Origin: Phoenix dactylifera
Lineage: Eukaryota > Streptophyta > Magnoliopsida > Arecales > Arecaceae
Reading direction: 5' to 3'
Assembly (NCBI RefSeq): GCF_009389715.1
Contig: NC_052399.1
Location: 17,673,646 to 17,737,645 of the forward strand
DNA: 64,000 nt
Each line of letters starts with the position of its first letter. The stretch's first letter is position 1. The translations under genes and the position numbers were made by a program. The notes under the pieces were generated by a model. The model ran no database searches. It was not told where the DNA came from and saw nothing but the letters and a program-made list of their open reading frames with translations. Below are positions 35,985 to 49,711 of the stretch, piece after piece.

Positions 35985-38493
35985 CTTTCTGAATGCCAAG
36001 GTAATTTCCAATCCCATCATGATGCTTATAAATAAATTTATTGGCTGGATATGATTTTACATGTTTTTGAGCATGGAGCAGCAACTCTCTCTCTCTTTCT
36101 CTCTCACTCACTCACACACACACACACACACAGTCTCTCTCTCTCTCAACACACACACACACACTCACACACAGTCTCTCTCTCAAACACACACACACAA
36201 CACTTTTCAACACAAATACTTAGATCAAACCAGCTGCCTGATGGGTTATTTGTCTTCTTGTCTTGTTGCGCTGCTGCTGCTGCTTTATGCTAGCTATCGG
36301 AATGTGAAAGTCCTTTATGAGTTCTCGTTTCTGCAGGGCTTGCTGTCAGAACTGCTATCATCTTGGAAAATCTTTTACTGCAACCAGAGAATCACAGCTT
36401 ATAGAAGTTTCCATGCATACAGATGAGTCTGGATATCCTGAAAACCTGGAACGTAGAGAGGCTTAAATTTCTGCTCATATTCTGCCTGATGATGTCCAGA
36501 TGTTTCTCACTTTATACGAAAAACTTTTTTGCTGCTTGGTGTTCGGATGCTATATTCATGAGTTTGAGCTCACAATGTAGAATTGTGCACAGTGTTGCAT
36601 GTCTAGATACAGTAAAAGCCATTGACTTGTCCCAGTTAGAAGAATTTGGATAGAGGATTTGTCCAATGGTTTTTGTTTTATTTCTTTACTGAATATCACA
36701 GAACCAATTCTGCAGAAATTTCGATACCTTTATGTTTGAGTTTTTCTTTTGTTCAATTCCTCTATGTTTGAGTTGCTGTAGAAAACTATTAGGGTAATTT
36801 GTTGCTTATCAATTGTGGGTTCATTTTTCTTTCCTTCAGGTTCATTAATCTTCTAAATTTCTTGCAAGTCCAGCACTTCATAGCCTCATGAAGCAACGAC
36901 TTCAAGGTCATTACTTCTATCATATGTTGGAGATTTGGTAAAAAGTTTCATGTTTATCCATTGCCGTTAAATACATGTAACACACAAAAAAAGGAAAAAA
37001 AAGAAAAAAGAGAGAAAAGAACAGGTCTTTACATCAAAAGGTCGGGTTATCTATACAATTCTCCACAGATGCAACCATGTTCATTAATAATGTAAAGGAG
37101 GTATATTTGTTAATGACGCCACGCATCTACGTTTCCAGAAGTGGCAAATTATTCAACATTGATATTTATCATCATCTATAACCATAATTATGATTGACAA
37201 GCTTTGTCTAGCTTTCTGAGCTCCCACTGTTGGTTCAGGAAAAGAAGATCAGTAATCTTCAACGTCCCTTTGAACCAGAAATTTTAGCACCAGTTGGTGG
37301 TTGGATTAAAGACTAGCCTTTTGGTAAAAGGTGCAGCTTCACCTTTTATTACAAAGAATACATTTCGTCTGAAAAGTACACATATTTGCTAATAAAAAGA
37401 GTATATATCTATCACTGTTTAAAGTAGATTAACGTGCAATTCAATTCAACAAAAAAAATGTGCATTTTCCTTTTTTTTTGTTTGATTATGTCCTCCGATA
37501 CATTGAAAGCTAGTAAATGAACTCCCATTCATTAATATACCTCCTATTTTTTTGCTGAGAGATTACAACTCTTTATCCTTTAAGACTGAGAGATAATAAC
37601 AGTGACATGTAAATAACTGGAAAAATCTGGATGCCGTAAACATGAAAAGAAATGATCCTCCGAATCCAATCTAAATTGTTCATACTTAATGAAGGCATTA
37701 CACCTATTTGCCTTTGCTTGATATTATTGCAAAAAATCTATTAGTATATCGCTAATATTTGATAGCTTCCATATTCCCTCATCCCCACCTGCAAAACTAG
37801 GAATCTATTATTTGATAATATAAAATTTCCAGTTCTATTTTTTTTTCGAAGTTTGCTTGGATGCTACACTAAATTAGCATCATAGCCATATAATATCTTG
37901 CAAAAGATAAGAATTCAATGAATGAAGAAAGGTTGCAAAAGTCAAAAAGAACTTGTGGAATATATGAGTCTAACAATTTTGAGACCTTTGAAATGCTGAA
38001 AATGACAAAGTTGGAAAGGTTTCATTGTTCCAAGTGTAGCAGGATTGAAATTTGCCCTTACCTATCCCTCAACACGGAAATCTTAATGAAACAGAAAAAT
38101 ATCCATATATTGTTATTAAAGTCGATCCATGTCACTCATGCCCGACCAAATCATTAATCTAGCCGTTCATGTTCAATCAAAGCATCACGTAGCTCTGCAT
38201 GAATGACCGGTTCAGCCATTGGATCAACCATAGCTTTAAATAATTTTTCATAAATTGACCGATTTAGAGTTCTATTCGGACCGGAAGCGTGACGTGCTGA
38301 TGGTTCAACGGTTCGTCCGGTCCGGCTTTTAAAATATCGCGTGGATAAACGGAAAAAATAGAGAACCGGAAAATTAATAAAACGCCAAAGTTAGGTACCT
38401 AGGGTTACTGGTAGGTGAGGGACACGTGTAACAGCCTCGCCCATGCCAAGACGGCGTATGGTAGAGGGAAATAGAAGCAAGAGGATTGCAAAA
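35985..38493. other. Intergenic region after TRAPPC1
   Basis: Contains the likely TRAPPC1 3' untranslated region (to about 36850), a CT/CA microsatellite (36085-36200), then AT-rich DNA. 38160-38350 carries ACCGGTTC/GGTCCGG motifs typical of degenerate MITEs but without definable ends. Confidence 0.5.
36085..36200. repeat. Compound microsatellite (CT)n-(CA)n
   Basis: Alternating runs of CTCTCT and ACACAC. Open frames of Ser/Leu and Thr/His repeats here are microsatellite artefacts. Confidence 0.95.
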
Positions 38494-38541
38494 ATCCCAG
38501 GCTGTTTTTACCAAAAAAAAAAAAAAAAAAATCCCAGGCTG
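38494..38541 (+). mobile_element. Minimal LINE-type insertion: 8 bp body plus poly(A), 11 bp target duplication
   Basis: ATCCCAGGCTG occurs at 38494-38504 and again at 38531-38541. Between the copies are only TTTTTACC (38505-38512) and 18 A residues (38513-38530). That is the footprint of target-primed reverse transcription with extreme 5' truncation. The last bases before the tail, TTTTACC, equal the 3' end of the LINE at 54346-54353. Confidence 0.8.
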
Positions 38542-38648
38542 CCGTGGCGCACAACAACGCTCACCCCACCCCGCCTCCCCAACTCCCGACCTCTGACTTG
38601 CCGGAATATTCCGTCATGACGGCAATCTCTTGGATTTTCCCGAAAAGT

Positions 38649-38654
38649 ATATAT
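38649..38654 (+). promoter_or_regulatory. Possible TATA box of the 38949 gene
   Basis: TATATA in AAAGTATATATACC, 300 bp upstream of the ATG and followed by a CT-rich leader (38700-38800), which fits a plant promoter. Confidence 0.45.
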
Positions 38655-38948
38655 ACCTTTCTCGTCTCCTCCTTCCTGCCCTAAAGTCCCCAGACCCCTT
38701 TCTTTCCCCGTTCGCTGCCCCATCTCCCTATTTCTTCTTCCCCCTTCTCTCTCTAGGTCGTCTCTCTCTTTCTCGCTTGCCCCTCTTTCTCTCTCCATGT
38801 GCTTGTTCTTGGTCGCGTGGAGATCGATGCAGCGGGGATGGAAGCCTTCGGAGGGGATCCGTCGGCTGGGTACTAAGAGGAGCTTCGGATCGGGAAAAAT
38901 AGGGCCTTTCTTGGTTCTCTAGAGCGCAGAGCTATCTTTCCGTGGTGG

Positions 38949-41900
38949 ATGGACGCAGTGGAGTTGCCTCTGCCAGTGAACGTTGTTGTATCGAAGCTCT
39001 TGGCGACTGAGGGTTTCGGGAGGGTTGGGGAGCCGGAGAATAGAGGCTCTGACGCCGCTGATGCTCCCGTTTTCGGAAGCCACAAGATATCTGGGTGCAG
39101 CCCTTGTAGTAGCGGTATGACTTTTGCCCCTTTGATATGATAAAATTTCGATTTTAGCGCCTTAAAAGGGATTAAGATTGGATTTCTGGACTTAGAAGGG
39201 ATAAAGATTTGATTTTTGCATGGATTGTGAGTTATTTTTGTTTATTTGCTGCTTCTTCGGGGCATAGATGGATGCATGGGAGGATGGTAACTCGCATTTT
39301 AGGAGTCTTAGTGGATGGATTCTGTACCGACGTGAAGTTGTTCCTCAAATATAGGGTTTCGGCTGTCAGGAATTGAGGGATTTCGTTTGTTATTGCTTTT
39401 GTTTGTTTTTTTTTTTTAATATTTTGTGTCTGGAAAACTGGGTGTTATTACTTAGGGATAGATTCTACGATATTCTGGTGGAAATTATTGGAAATCCGTG
39501 GGTTTCATATATGCTTGCTCTTGTTTGTATGTTAGTTTTTGAGTCCGGAAAAATGGGTAAATTTCTTAGTTAGAGATGGTTTCTATAATCTTCTGGTGGA
39601 AATTATTGAAAATCCATGAAGTGGCTTTTTTTAAGCCAAGTGTGGTGGTATCATAGCACAGTCGGTTTGATTGGACCAAAATATTCTGTCAGATCTGCTG
39701 TATAACAGCTAATTTGACGTTGGTCGCTTTCTGTTTCCTCATGAGTCTTGTGCGGATGCATAATGCATATTTGTATGTACGCAATATTTGTATGTGTTCA
39801 CATTAATGCATACATATTTGCACAAAGTTATATTTATACATGTTTACATGCTAATTCCATTTACTTCACGTCTATAGGTCACTGGAAGCAATAAAAGAAG
39901 GGGTTATTTGGTATGGCATCTTTTTGTACTTTTGATCTTTTCTCATTGTTTTCCTTGTGCGTATGCTTTATGTTATTTCCTTTATATTATCATTGTGAAC
40001 ATGATCATGATATGGTCATGAAGCTTATCAAGCTATATAGTTTCAGAATTTTCTTTTTAATGACATACCAAGCAGGGTTTCCAGAGAATTACTACTGATA
40101 CTCAACAACCATAACAGTGCAACATGTCACCATCTTTACATGCTCTTGTGCTCTTAAGTATCCAGATTCCAGAAAATATACTTCCAACATATTGTTGCAT
40201 TGCTATCTGTGTGTATAACTAAGGGATCTACTTTTTGTGTTTTTGAATCTTCATATCCATATTTATGTTAGGAACTAACGGCATGTGAAACGTTTTTGAT
40301 GCTCAAGGATGTGTTTCTTTATTATTTTCTGGCAGTTGTCTATACATGAGTAAGTCTGATGTTTCTACTACTTCTATTTATAAATCTTCTGTTGTGTAAG
40401 TGCTGAAACTGAGATAACTATATCTCAAATTTTGTTGTTTAAGCTTAATTTCTTCTTAATTGATTTGGAACCAGTTATATCCATGACAGATGCAGAACAT
40501 CAACACTCAATTTCAGAATGCAGTTCAGTTTCCAGACACAAAAAGATTGACCGGGAACTATGTATGAATGAAAATATGCCTCCCAGTTCCAAATGTGAAG
40601 GTAATGGCAAAAGGCATCACCTTGGGGAGGCAGATATGCCTATCTTATCACTAGCCAAGCGTGAGGGCAGATCATTGAACAAGAAATCTGTGAAAAAACC
40701 AAACACTTTCTCTTGCTCTAAGCGACCAAGAATAGATCAACCAGAAAATTCTGTGACGAATTCTGGAATTGATGACCGTAATATTATATCCAGGACAATT
40801 GGATCTGACAGCATACCATGCTCTTCTGCTGGTAAGAAGGATACTACTTTTGCTTTTACTTTTTTTATGATGTATACCTCTGCATTTCTTAACATTATTA
40901 GATAACTTAAAGAAAAAGATGATATTTGTAATAGCTGACCGTGTTGTTTCTTGATCTTTCATTTGTTGTTTCTTGATCTTTCATTTGATTACACAGATAA
41001 ATCCCGGATGGTCAAGCAGAAGCGTGGTCAGGATGGAAAGAGAACGGACAAAAAGAATTTTAGAGGTTGTCTGAGAAGTAAATTTGACTGTTTTACAACA
41101 AAGGCTGGATTAACCAACTGTGATTCCGCTTCCGGAGGAAACAACATTCTCGGTATGCAGCAACTATGCCGATTAACCTTTTTCTAATGTCTCCTATATG
41201 TATATCTTCCTTTTCCATTTGTGTGTGTGCATGTGCTTGCGTGTGCTCATGCATGTCTAAAGCAATGTACGCGTGCACGCACATGATATTTCTGTGTATA
41301 TAATAGAAGGGCCCTAGTTTCTCAGAAAAATAAAGAAAACATGTTGGCCTTAATTAAGCAAATTACTCTCACTGTATTTTTCTTTAGGAGAAGTTGGTTG
41401 AAAAGTTATTCACTTTGATGTCTCATATGATGCTTTTGTGGACATGTCATGACATGTGTACGTTATCTGTCCTGCTAGCAGGTGCTTTTTCACATGTAAG
41501 GAAGCAAAATCATATAAGGAAGGTTTTAAAATTTAGAGTGAGGATAGTTATCTATATTTTTGGATACATATGGTGGTTGAATTGATTTGTTATTTGATAA
41601 TTGATAGTCAGCACAGGAAAATTTTTTTTGCTGTCTTGAAAAAATGATTTTTTTTAAATTTTAAATCTCCCAGTTTTGTTTCTTGCAAAAAGTTGTTCCA
41701 ACCGGTGGTGTACGTCAGAAAGATTTTTGCTAGTCCTTTTATGTAGCATTTTGTAGTCCTCTGTAATTGCTACCTTTTCCCTAATTACTTGTTCGAGGCG
41801 AGGGTGATATCTTGCTGAATTTTAACAAAAATGTCTTGACTTGGTTGTGAAAATTTCTGCCTTAGTTGTTGCAACTGCTTTCGATTTTTTCCAGTTCCTG

Positions 41901-44900
41901 CTTTCTTTTGGATGCTCCCGAAGTTTCTTTATTTTGTAAAATCTGATACAGTTTTGTGCCCCAATGTAAACCTCCTTTTGCTGAAGAAATTCTTTGCTCT
42001 CGGTCCATGTCTTCCTGGACAAAGCTAGGTTCATCTTGCTTTACATAATATTTCTATCGCAATAGCTTCTGGCACACTTGTGTTCATTATCATATATTAT
42101 TGTCACTTCTTCATTCTGTCTCTTGAATTCACTCACATGCCCTCTACCATGTTCATGTAATGGTAGTCTTCAGTGATAAGCAAACCTAAGTGGTGCCTAA
42201 TACGACATGTTGAATGAATGAATGATTAATACAAGTTCTGCTATTGAGTATTTTTAAGGACTGCTAGTGCAAGTCTATTTCCATGTTTTCCCAAATATGG
42301 TTGTCTTTCTAAATATGCTTTCATGCAATTGAGATCCTGCTCATTGTCCAGCACTTGGTGACATCACCTTGGTCCATTCTTTCCACTTTATCCCACAGTG
42401 GTGCAAGTCCGTTGCTTCCTTTTTTTGTCCTCCTTTTTACCCTCTTTTCAAAAGATATGAATTTCCCTTGAAACCTGAAAGTCATTCAATGATCACAGAA
42501 CTTCCCAGAAGCACCTCTCTGAGCCATCCATATCATCCTTCTTTTGCATGATTAATCTATGAATACGTAAATAATGTCAGTTGGGTATTACGCTGTGATT
42601 TTGTTAATGCCTTTTATTAGTTGTTGCCTCCATGAAAACTGGATAGTATATTCTGATTTCTAGTTTTATTAATCTTTGGCTTGATTCTTCAAAACTTGCC
42701 ACTATAAATTTAATTTGTTGTCGTCCATATTTTGGGCTTATCTTTAATCCTCTACCCTCTTGAAATTGCTTATGCCATGGCATCTCCTCTTAGTATCAAA
42801 AGGATTTTTTTTTTAATAACAAATCTTACAAATAAACAGGCTTAGCACTGACCCTTGATTTAGGGTCAAAGCAATTAGAAACTTTTGTGTCTTGCCATAT
42901 CTATTCGTAGTAGTTGGAATCTTCTATCTAAGGTAACATGCCCTTTTTAGAATTTTCCCTTGAACTCACACCCGCTTCCTAAGCACTTTTGTATTAAAAG
43001 TGTTTCTAAAATATCCATTTCCCTCCATCCACTCTCGCACTCATGCCCGGTTTTGGAAACCAAATATCTGGTACATATTTTGTTCCTTCATATTAATATT
43101 TGCAGTATATATACAGGGATATTACCCTGTAATGATCCCGATAATCCAGGATTCTTCAAAGGATGAACTTGGAACAGGCCTAACCTTAGGCTTTTTTTGC
43201 ACTGAGTGGCTGCCCTATGACTATAACCCGCAACATCATACACACAAATATATCACATTTTTTTTTCTCTTAGTCGTACCCAATCAATTGGCATCCTTTA
43301 TGATCGTAGCTCTTACTGGATTGTCTCTTGACTCCGTAGTGTGACACACAAGTTTAATTCTGGTAATTGACCTGGTTTTCTATTTTACCTTTATTCATGA
43401 ACGGCTACCACAATATTCTTTCAATATTACTATGTTATCTCGATTTTTTTTCATGGAAAGAGTTTGGCAAACTATTAATCAGTTCATTCATATATCTACT
43501 TTTCCCCTTTTCTAATAATTGGGCTGCTTTCTCTCATTCCAAATCCAACATGTAATATAGGCCACCATATATTTTTGCCTTAATGGCCTTTTCCCCCCTG
43601 CATAAACTTTTTTCTTTCTTTTAAAATTTTGTCCTTTGCCATGTCATAAAGCCAGGAAAATTTATTGTCATGATTTTGAACTTCAAGATCCCAAATTAAG
43701 TTCTTGCCTTAAGATTTTTTTTTTCAAAAGATTCTTTAGAAACTCTTGCGCCCCCCCACCCCCCCTCTCTCTCTCTCATACAGAGATGTGTACACAACAT
43801 ATACACATTCAAAGCTAACAGAAATATTATCTATGCTTTGATGCTTTGGATTCTAAACTATCAAACTTTGACTGAAGGATTTGCACATGAAATAATGTAT
43901 TTACAATGTGAATTCAATGCCAGTAATATAGTATATGTGACAAACCGACAGTTCTGCAGTTAGTACCTTCTAAGAATCACCAAGGCAATAGCAAGATTGT
44001 CTCTTTCCCCCTTATGTTTATTTTTAGGTTTAATAAGCAAGTTACTTGTGTACTTACACATAATTTTATCGTACCATTTCAAATTAGGAATATATGGTCT
44101 CAAGTCAGATCTCCGTGATGTTACAAAGCATATGGATGATCTATCACTAAATGAACTTCTTGATGGCAATTACAAATATCCTAACATATGTCCAGAAAAA
44201 GGAAAGAGAGCCTCAACTGTCAATGAGAATATATTAATCTCGGTTAGAAAGGCTTGCTCTATCCTTCCACTCCATGGTGCAGTTGATAACAATGGAAATG
44301 GAAAAGCTGTTATAAACCTCTTGAATCATAATTGCTCTTCACTGAACTTGTCTGAATGTGATAACAAGGATAAGGGCATTGAGGAATTAGTATCTTGTAG
44401 CAAGGTGAGTACAATTTTTTTTTAAAATTTTCTCATATGAATGTAATTATATAAATTAAAATCCAAGCATTTTATTTATTTATTTACACTTCTTGACAGG
44501 ATCCTTGTCAGTTGAACTTGAATGACTCCACTTTATACCAGCCTAAAGACATTTTGAAGCGGTTAACACTTCCTGCGGCCCAGGATCTGAATGCTCTTTT
44601 GTTGGAATTAAACATGACTATGGTCCCTTTACGTTCTACTGTGCACATGACAACTTTCTGCCATGCTAGCTTGCCGCCTTTTCCTTGGTCCTTTTGTCAC
44701 CCTGGAGCGTGCAAACCCAGTGTAGATGTTGGTAAATTGCCTTCAACAAAGAGCACATCCCAAGGTAAATGGGTTAGAATAGGAAGCAATTCCACTTCCC
44801 TTGGAGATGATCAGAGTTGCTTCTCTGAAATGGAATTGAAGTCATTTAACCACAATGAAGATATGGTAATCCAGCATAAGGTCAATGATCTTCTTCAAGA

Positions 44901-47900
44901 TGTGAACACCCTGGCAACATCTGTCAGGCCGCTATCTGATGGGCCTTCCAGTACCTTATGCAATCTGTCAGTTTCTCCAGAAGCTCATAGTTCAGATGAT
45001 GTTGATTTGAAGAAAGATTCTGGTGTTTTCGGTTCATTTATTTCTAAAATGCTTAATTTAACAGAGGAGCATGTGGACACTTCAGATTGCCATTTGGAAT
45101 TTGACCATAAAGATAGCGTGGTTTTAGGAACTTCTGAATCTGAAATCCATCTGAGGTTTAAGGGACTTGAGCCCAACTTAGTGGATCCATCACAGACTAC
45201 TTTGCAATTCGAGGACAGCGAAGTCACTCGAAAAGCACAGCATACAGTAGGCAGAGATGGTTATTCAGAAAATTGCTCTTGCTACTCTTGTAAAAGCACT
45301 TTTAATGGATGTGATCAGAATTCACAATATTTTCCTACACCAAAGATATCCAAACAAGGTAATCTGCTAAAATACAATATGCATTACTAGAGGCATCCCA
45401 TACTTTAAAAATGTATATCATGTTCTTTTCTAGGGTTATCAGTTCCTTTTTTTCAAAGGAAATTTTATATTAGTGACATATTTAATATCATCCATCTCAT
45501 GTTTGAATGTAATTTACTAGACTAGTATATATATGCATAATATATGTTTATTGGTTATTTAATTCTAGCATTAAACTGTTGTTGAAGGTGATAAATTAGG
45601 AAGAGGCACTCATCATACTTATCTTGCTATCCATGAGAAGGAAAAATCTAACAATTTGTTGTTCTTTGTGGAATTTTCAAGTAAAACGTTCATGAGTTTG
45701 CCAATCTGTTTAATAGTTATGTTGTAGGAAGAGGCATAGTAGTGGAGTTCGATGTATCTGTTTGTGAATCTGTTTGATGCATAACTCTGGAATTCAAGTA
45801 ATTTTTCTGTCATTTGTGTGATTTAAACTTGTTGATTGCGATTGTGTATCTGTTTATGCAGAAAATATATGATTTGCAAAATCACTGTGAAAACAGCTTG
45901 TGTTTGTTGATGTAATTTCTATCCATCTAGAACATGATTTCTTTCTCTTCGGTTGAAATATGGGTTAGTTTTGATAAATTTTCAGCTCTGCGATGCAAGG
46001 CTTTCTTTTTTTCAGGTGACATATTTTTTGGTTCTCCATTGTATATGTTGTTAAAATATTTTTTACTTATCATAAAAGAGAGAGCTGATAAGCTGATGCA
46101 GTTCTGCCAGCTTCTGTTTCATGGAGGATGTTTTAGATTAAGACAGGTGCCTTTCCATATTTCATTGCAAGTTAGAAAAGCATTACAAACATTAGCTTGC
46201 ACTATAGGCCAATTTCCATGCATTCCTCTGTTCTCTCTGAATACAGACATGCACTACCACATGTCGGGTAGTTCCAGATTGTATGGCTGAATGTGGCAAT
46301 TATCACATGTGATGAGAGTGCATTAGACTGATGAGAGTGCCTCAAATATTAATTGGGAGCTACTTTATGTTTCTCAGAGATGGAGTAAGGGTTGCTCTCT
46401 CAGAAAGGTTAATCAAGATATGATCCTCCTTTTTATTGAGGAAAATAACCTGGCATGCATTCTAGAATTGTTTCAGGAGATTATTTGTTGTTTGAATATT
46501 CATGATATATGTCAAAGTTTTACAAAGTCATAAATGAAGTTGCTAAGGTAGAAGATTTTTTTTTTCCTGATTCTTTGAGACTCTTTAGTTTAAAACCGGA
46601 AACGGAAAGGCCTAAATTTACTTAGAGTTGGCAAAGAATTAGGAAGTCATGTGTTAGGCTTGCCCTGATAAGTTGCTAAGGTAGAAGATTTTTTTTTTTT
46701 TATGATTCTTTGAGACTCTTTAGATTAAAACCGGAAACAGAAAGTCCTAAATTTACTTAGAGTTGGCATAGAATTAGGAAATCATGTGTTAGGCTTGCCT
46801 GATATATGCCAAAGTTGTTTTACAAAGTCATAAATGAAGTTGTTAAAATAGCAGATTTTTTTTCTTCTGATTCTTTGAGACTCTTTAGTTTAAAACCGGA
46901 AACAGAAAGACCTAAATTTACTTAGAGTTGGCATAGAATTAGGAAATCACGTGTTAGGCTTGCCCTGATAAGTTAAATTAACAAGTATTTTAAGTTATGC
47001 ATCAAATAATTTTTCTTTAAATATCAGAACTGAGGGAAAATGGCATCGTGAGAAGTCATTTGACTTATTATGTAATTGAATTATTATTTGAACTGGTCAG
47101 TAGGACATCGTTGAAGTATTTCTGAGTTTCCTTAAAATTTACAACAAAATAATATTTGATTCCATTGAGCATGGATTTAGAAACTCAGCAAAAATGTAAA
47201 GATGCTGGCAATGTTGTATGGATTCTTTGGCAGTGATTATAACTAATTGAAGTCCAAATATGTCTACTTTCTCATGTGCTGAAGGCTTTAGGGAGAACTG
47301 TGTAATGGATCCTGGAGATCAAATAATCCATTTGTTGTCCAGGAAGTTTTCATAGATGCTGATAACCTTTAACAACATGATGATAGATGGAGTGTGCAGA
47401 AATAATAGCTAATGATGGGTAGACTGTGCAAATTTTTTTTTGCAGAGGTCAATTTTTTGCCTCTCAGACCAATCAGGCAGCTACATGTTCATCCTGTTGA
47501 GGCTTATTTAAGTGATGAAGCCGCCTAAACTGAATTTGGTTTAAGTTTTAGCAAAATAAATTTGGCGATTGAGGTGACGAAACTCTTGTATAAAATAGAT
47601 AAAAAGAAATACTAAAAAAGAAGATAGAGAGAGTTTTTGAAACCATTGTATCAGTGGTGGTAGGGGCTACTACTGTCCCCTGCAATCAACAAGTACTCCT
47701 CTCTCGAGTTATACAGGTTGCCAACACAAATGTGCCTGACTAAGAGTAGGCTACCATTACCCTTTTGACTACTCGGGACATCATTAGAATTAGGAGTGAT
47801 TTGTTGGCTCAGATTCAAAGTGTATCCAATGAGATGTCAGACTCCATAACTTTTGGGGCTTTGACTGGCACTGATTTTTATGCGGTTTATCTCTATACAT

Positions 47901-49711
47901 CTTTTAGCTGGTAACATACTGACTTTAACAAACACAAATGGCCACTGCTAATCTTTTTTCTTGAGAACCATGAGTCACGGTTAAAAAAATGGACCTTGCT
48001 TAAGCTAAAACAAAAATACCTTGAATATATCTGGTGTGGTTTTGATCCCTTTTTTTAATTCTATTGACAGTGGCTTGCATTAGGAAGCATCGTGGTTTAG
48101 GAGTTAAGAATTGTAATCATCGAGGTCTTTTCATGGCCCGCAACAGTCACATATGGAAAGAAAGGAAACAATTCTGTGGATTTAGTACATGATCTCCTGA
48201 TCAATAGCTACTCTGTACTTTCACATAATGCATGATTTACCTATAGTCAGGCCAAGATCCATTTGAAAGGTCAATCTTGTTACCTCTGTCTTTTTATTTA
48301 AAATTAATGTGGCAATAACACGGGAATTAATGAGCAGTGCCATTATGACCCTGTGACGTAGCCTGAGAGTCCACATGCGCAAGCAAGCTGGTATCATGGA
48401 GATTAGCAGGTAACAAAATAGAGAAATAACAGACACCAAGCAAGCAGCAAATTCCTGATTTTTGAATTCTTTTATTAAAAGACTGTAATATTCAATAAAT
48501 AGTACAATATGGTTTCCTTTTGTCAGGTGAGATAGCTCCAATGAACTTACTGTAATATTCAATAAATAGTACAAATGTTTAGTGGGATTTTGTTTGGATC
48601 TACCAGTCAGAAATGTCTCAGGATGACCGCCCAAACCACTTTGCCAGAATTGTAGTCGAAAAGAAAATCTTGGGCCAAGTTCTTGTCGGTGCCACTTGTT
48701 TTACGACATCCTTAATAAGAATTCTTTTATAAAGCAATATCATACAAAACGTGGATTGAGGTGAGCTTATCTCAAGGTTCTATAAAATATCCTGACTCAA
48801 CTCATTATTAGAACACCGTACACCTGTCCCAACTCTCGAACCTATTGTAATAAGGTTTCATCATGTGATAGAAAGTCATCATCTCCTGGATCAAGCATGA
48901 TGATATATGGTTACAGTTTTATTATCGGACCAATTGATATTTATGGCCTTTTTGAATGCATGAATATATTCTTGTAGGCTTCTAGCTAGTTGTATTTGAT
49001 GCTTTTCTTCTGCGCTTATTTCTTTTTTCCTGTCAGGAGTGCAGCATATATTACTTCTATCTGCTGGATCCTTTCTCCCCTTTGCTTATCTGATGAAACT
49101 ATTTCTGCTCATTGTCTTGTCAATTCTTTTCTTACCCATTCTGATATCTACAGTATATTTGTTAATTAGGCTCCTTACGGGGGGAACTGCATGCTGCTGA
49201 AATACTATATGCGATGAGACATTGTTCCAATGCCATCAAGAATCGGAGCCATGACAGTGGGAGGATAAAATGGCCCAAGACATCATCGCAGAAGACCATG
49301 AAAGCTCGCAAATCTGCATCTCCCATGGATAAAACAGAGTTTTCATTTCTCGCAGGTAGGCATCATGATCCAGTTGGAAGTTCAGGCCCTGCATTTGTGA
49401 GACATAAGTTGATGAGCGAAAAGAAAAAAGATTTCATGCACATGAATAATACTGGTAGAGGACCTGCAAGATGGTCTGTTCCTGCCGAAGGTATTGCATC
49501 TCCCAGCAAACTGGAAAAAGATCCAGCCATCAGCACGAGACCATCGCATAGCAGTGCCATCAGGCCGCCCAGTCTGATGTCATCACCTGCTCGAGGCGAA
49601 AAGGGCTGCGACAATCAGCAGAAGCTTAGGAAGGCGACGGTGACATCATCAGTTACCTTTGGAGGGTCATGTATTAAAGACTGGAACAAGGGAAGGAGCA
49701 AGAGAGTGTGA
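38949..49711 (+). CDS. Unrecognised plant protein, 798 residues
   Basis: Six exons fit in frame with GT-AG borders: 38949-39114, 40475-40831, 40997-41152, 44088-44404, 44500-45358 and 49170-49711 (2397 nt). I do not recognise the family. The protein is hydrophilic and Ser/Asn/Lys-rich with no signal peptide or membrane segment. A basic KKSVKKPN...CSKRPRID stretch (about residues 130-150) could be a nuclear localisation signal. The best-ordered part is in exon 5: ILKRLTLPAAQDLNALLLEL, then LPPFPWSFCHPGACKPSVDVGKLPS (quoted in parts), an aromatic and Cys-containing core. A CSCYSCKS cluster follows. Exon 6 has HAAEILYAMRHCSNAIK, a helix, and a basic tail ending GRSKRV. A nuclear role is an inference from composition only. 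Intron 5 is 3.8 kb, so an extra small exon could have been missed, although phases match without one. Confidence 0.75.
41153..44087 (+). other. Intron 3 of the unrecognised gene
   Basis: 2.9 kb of T-rich intron without recognised features except a C-run/CT microsatellite at about 43750-43778. Confidence 0.65.
45359..49169 (+). other. Intron 5 of the unrecognised gene
   Basis: 3.8 kb. It contains the local tandem repeat at 46504-46972 and a 25 bp direct repeat (CTGTAATATTCAATAAATAG... at about 48482 and 48550). A 357 bp open frame at 45934-46290 shows no family features and is likely chance. Confidence 0.6.
46504..46972. repeat. Three-copy local tandem repeat in intron 5
   Basis: Copies 1 (46504-46672) and 3 (46801-46972) start GATATATG(T/C)CAAAG; copy 2 (46673-46800) lacks that start. 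All share GATTCTTTGAGACTCTTTAG, AAAACCGGAAAC, CCTAAATTTACTTAGAGTTGG and TGTTAGGCTTGCC, with a T-run of varying length at the same place. Confidence 0.9.

Noticed and set aside
36051-36426. Ser/Leu/Thr/His-repeat frames
   Set aside because: Translation of a CT/CA microsatellite.
45934-46290. 118-codon frame in intron 5 as an additional exon of the unrecognised gene
   Set aside because: No matching splice borders in the right phase, T-rich composition, and exons 5 and 6 already join in frame.
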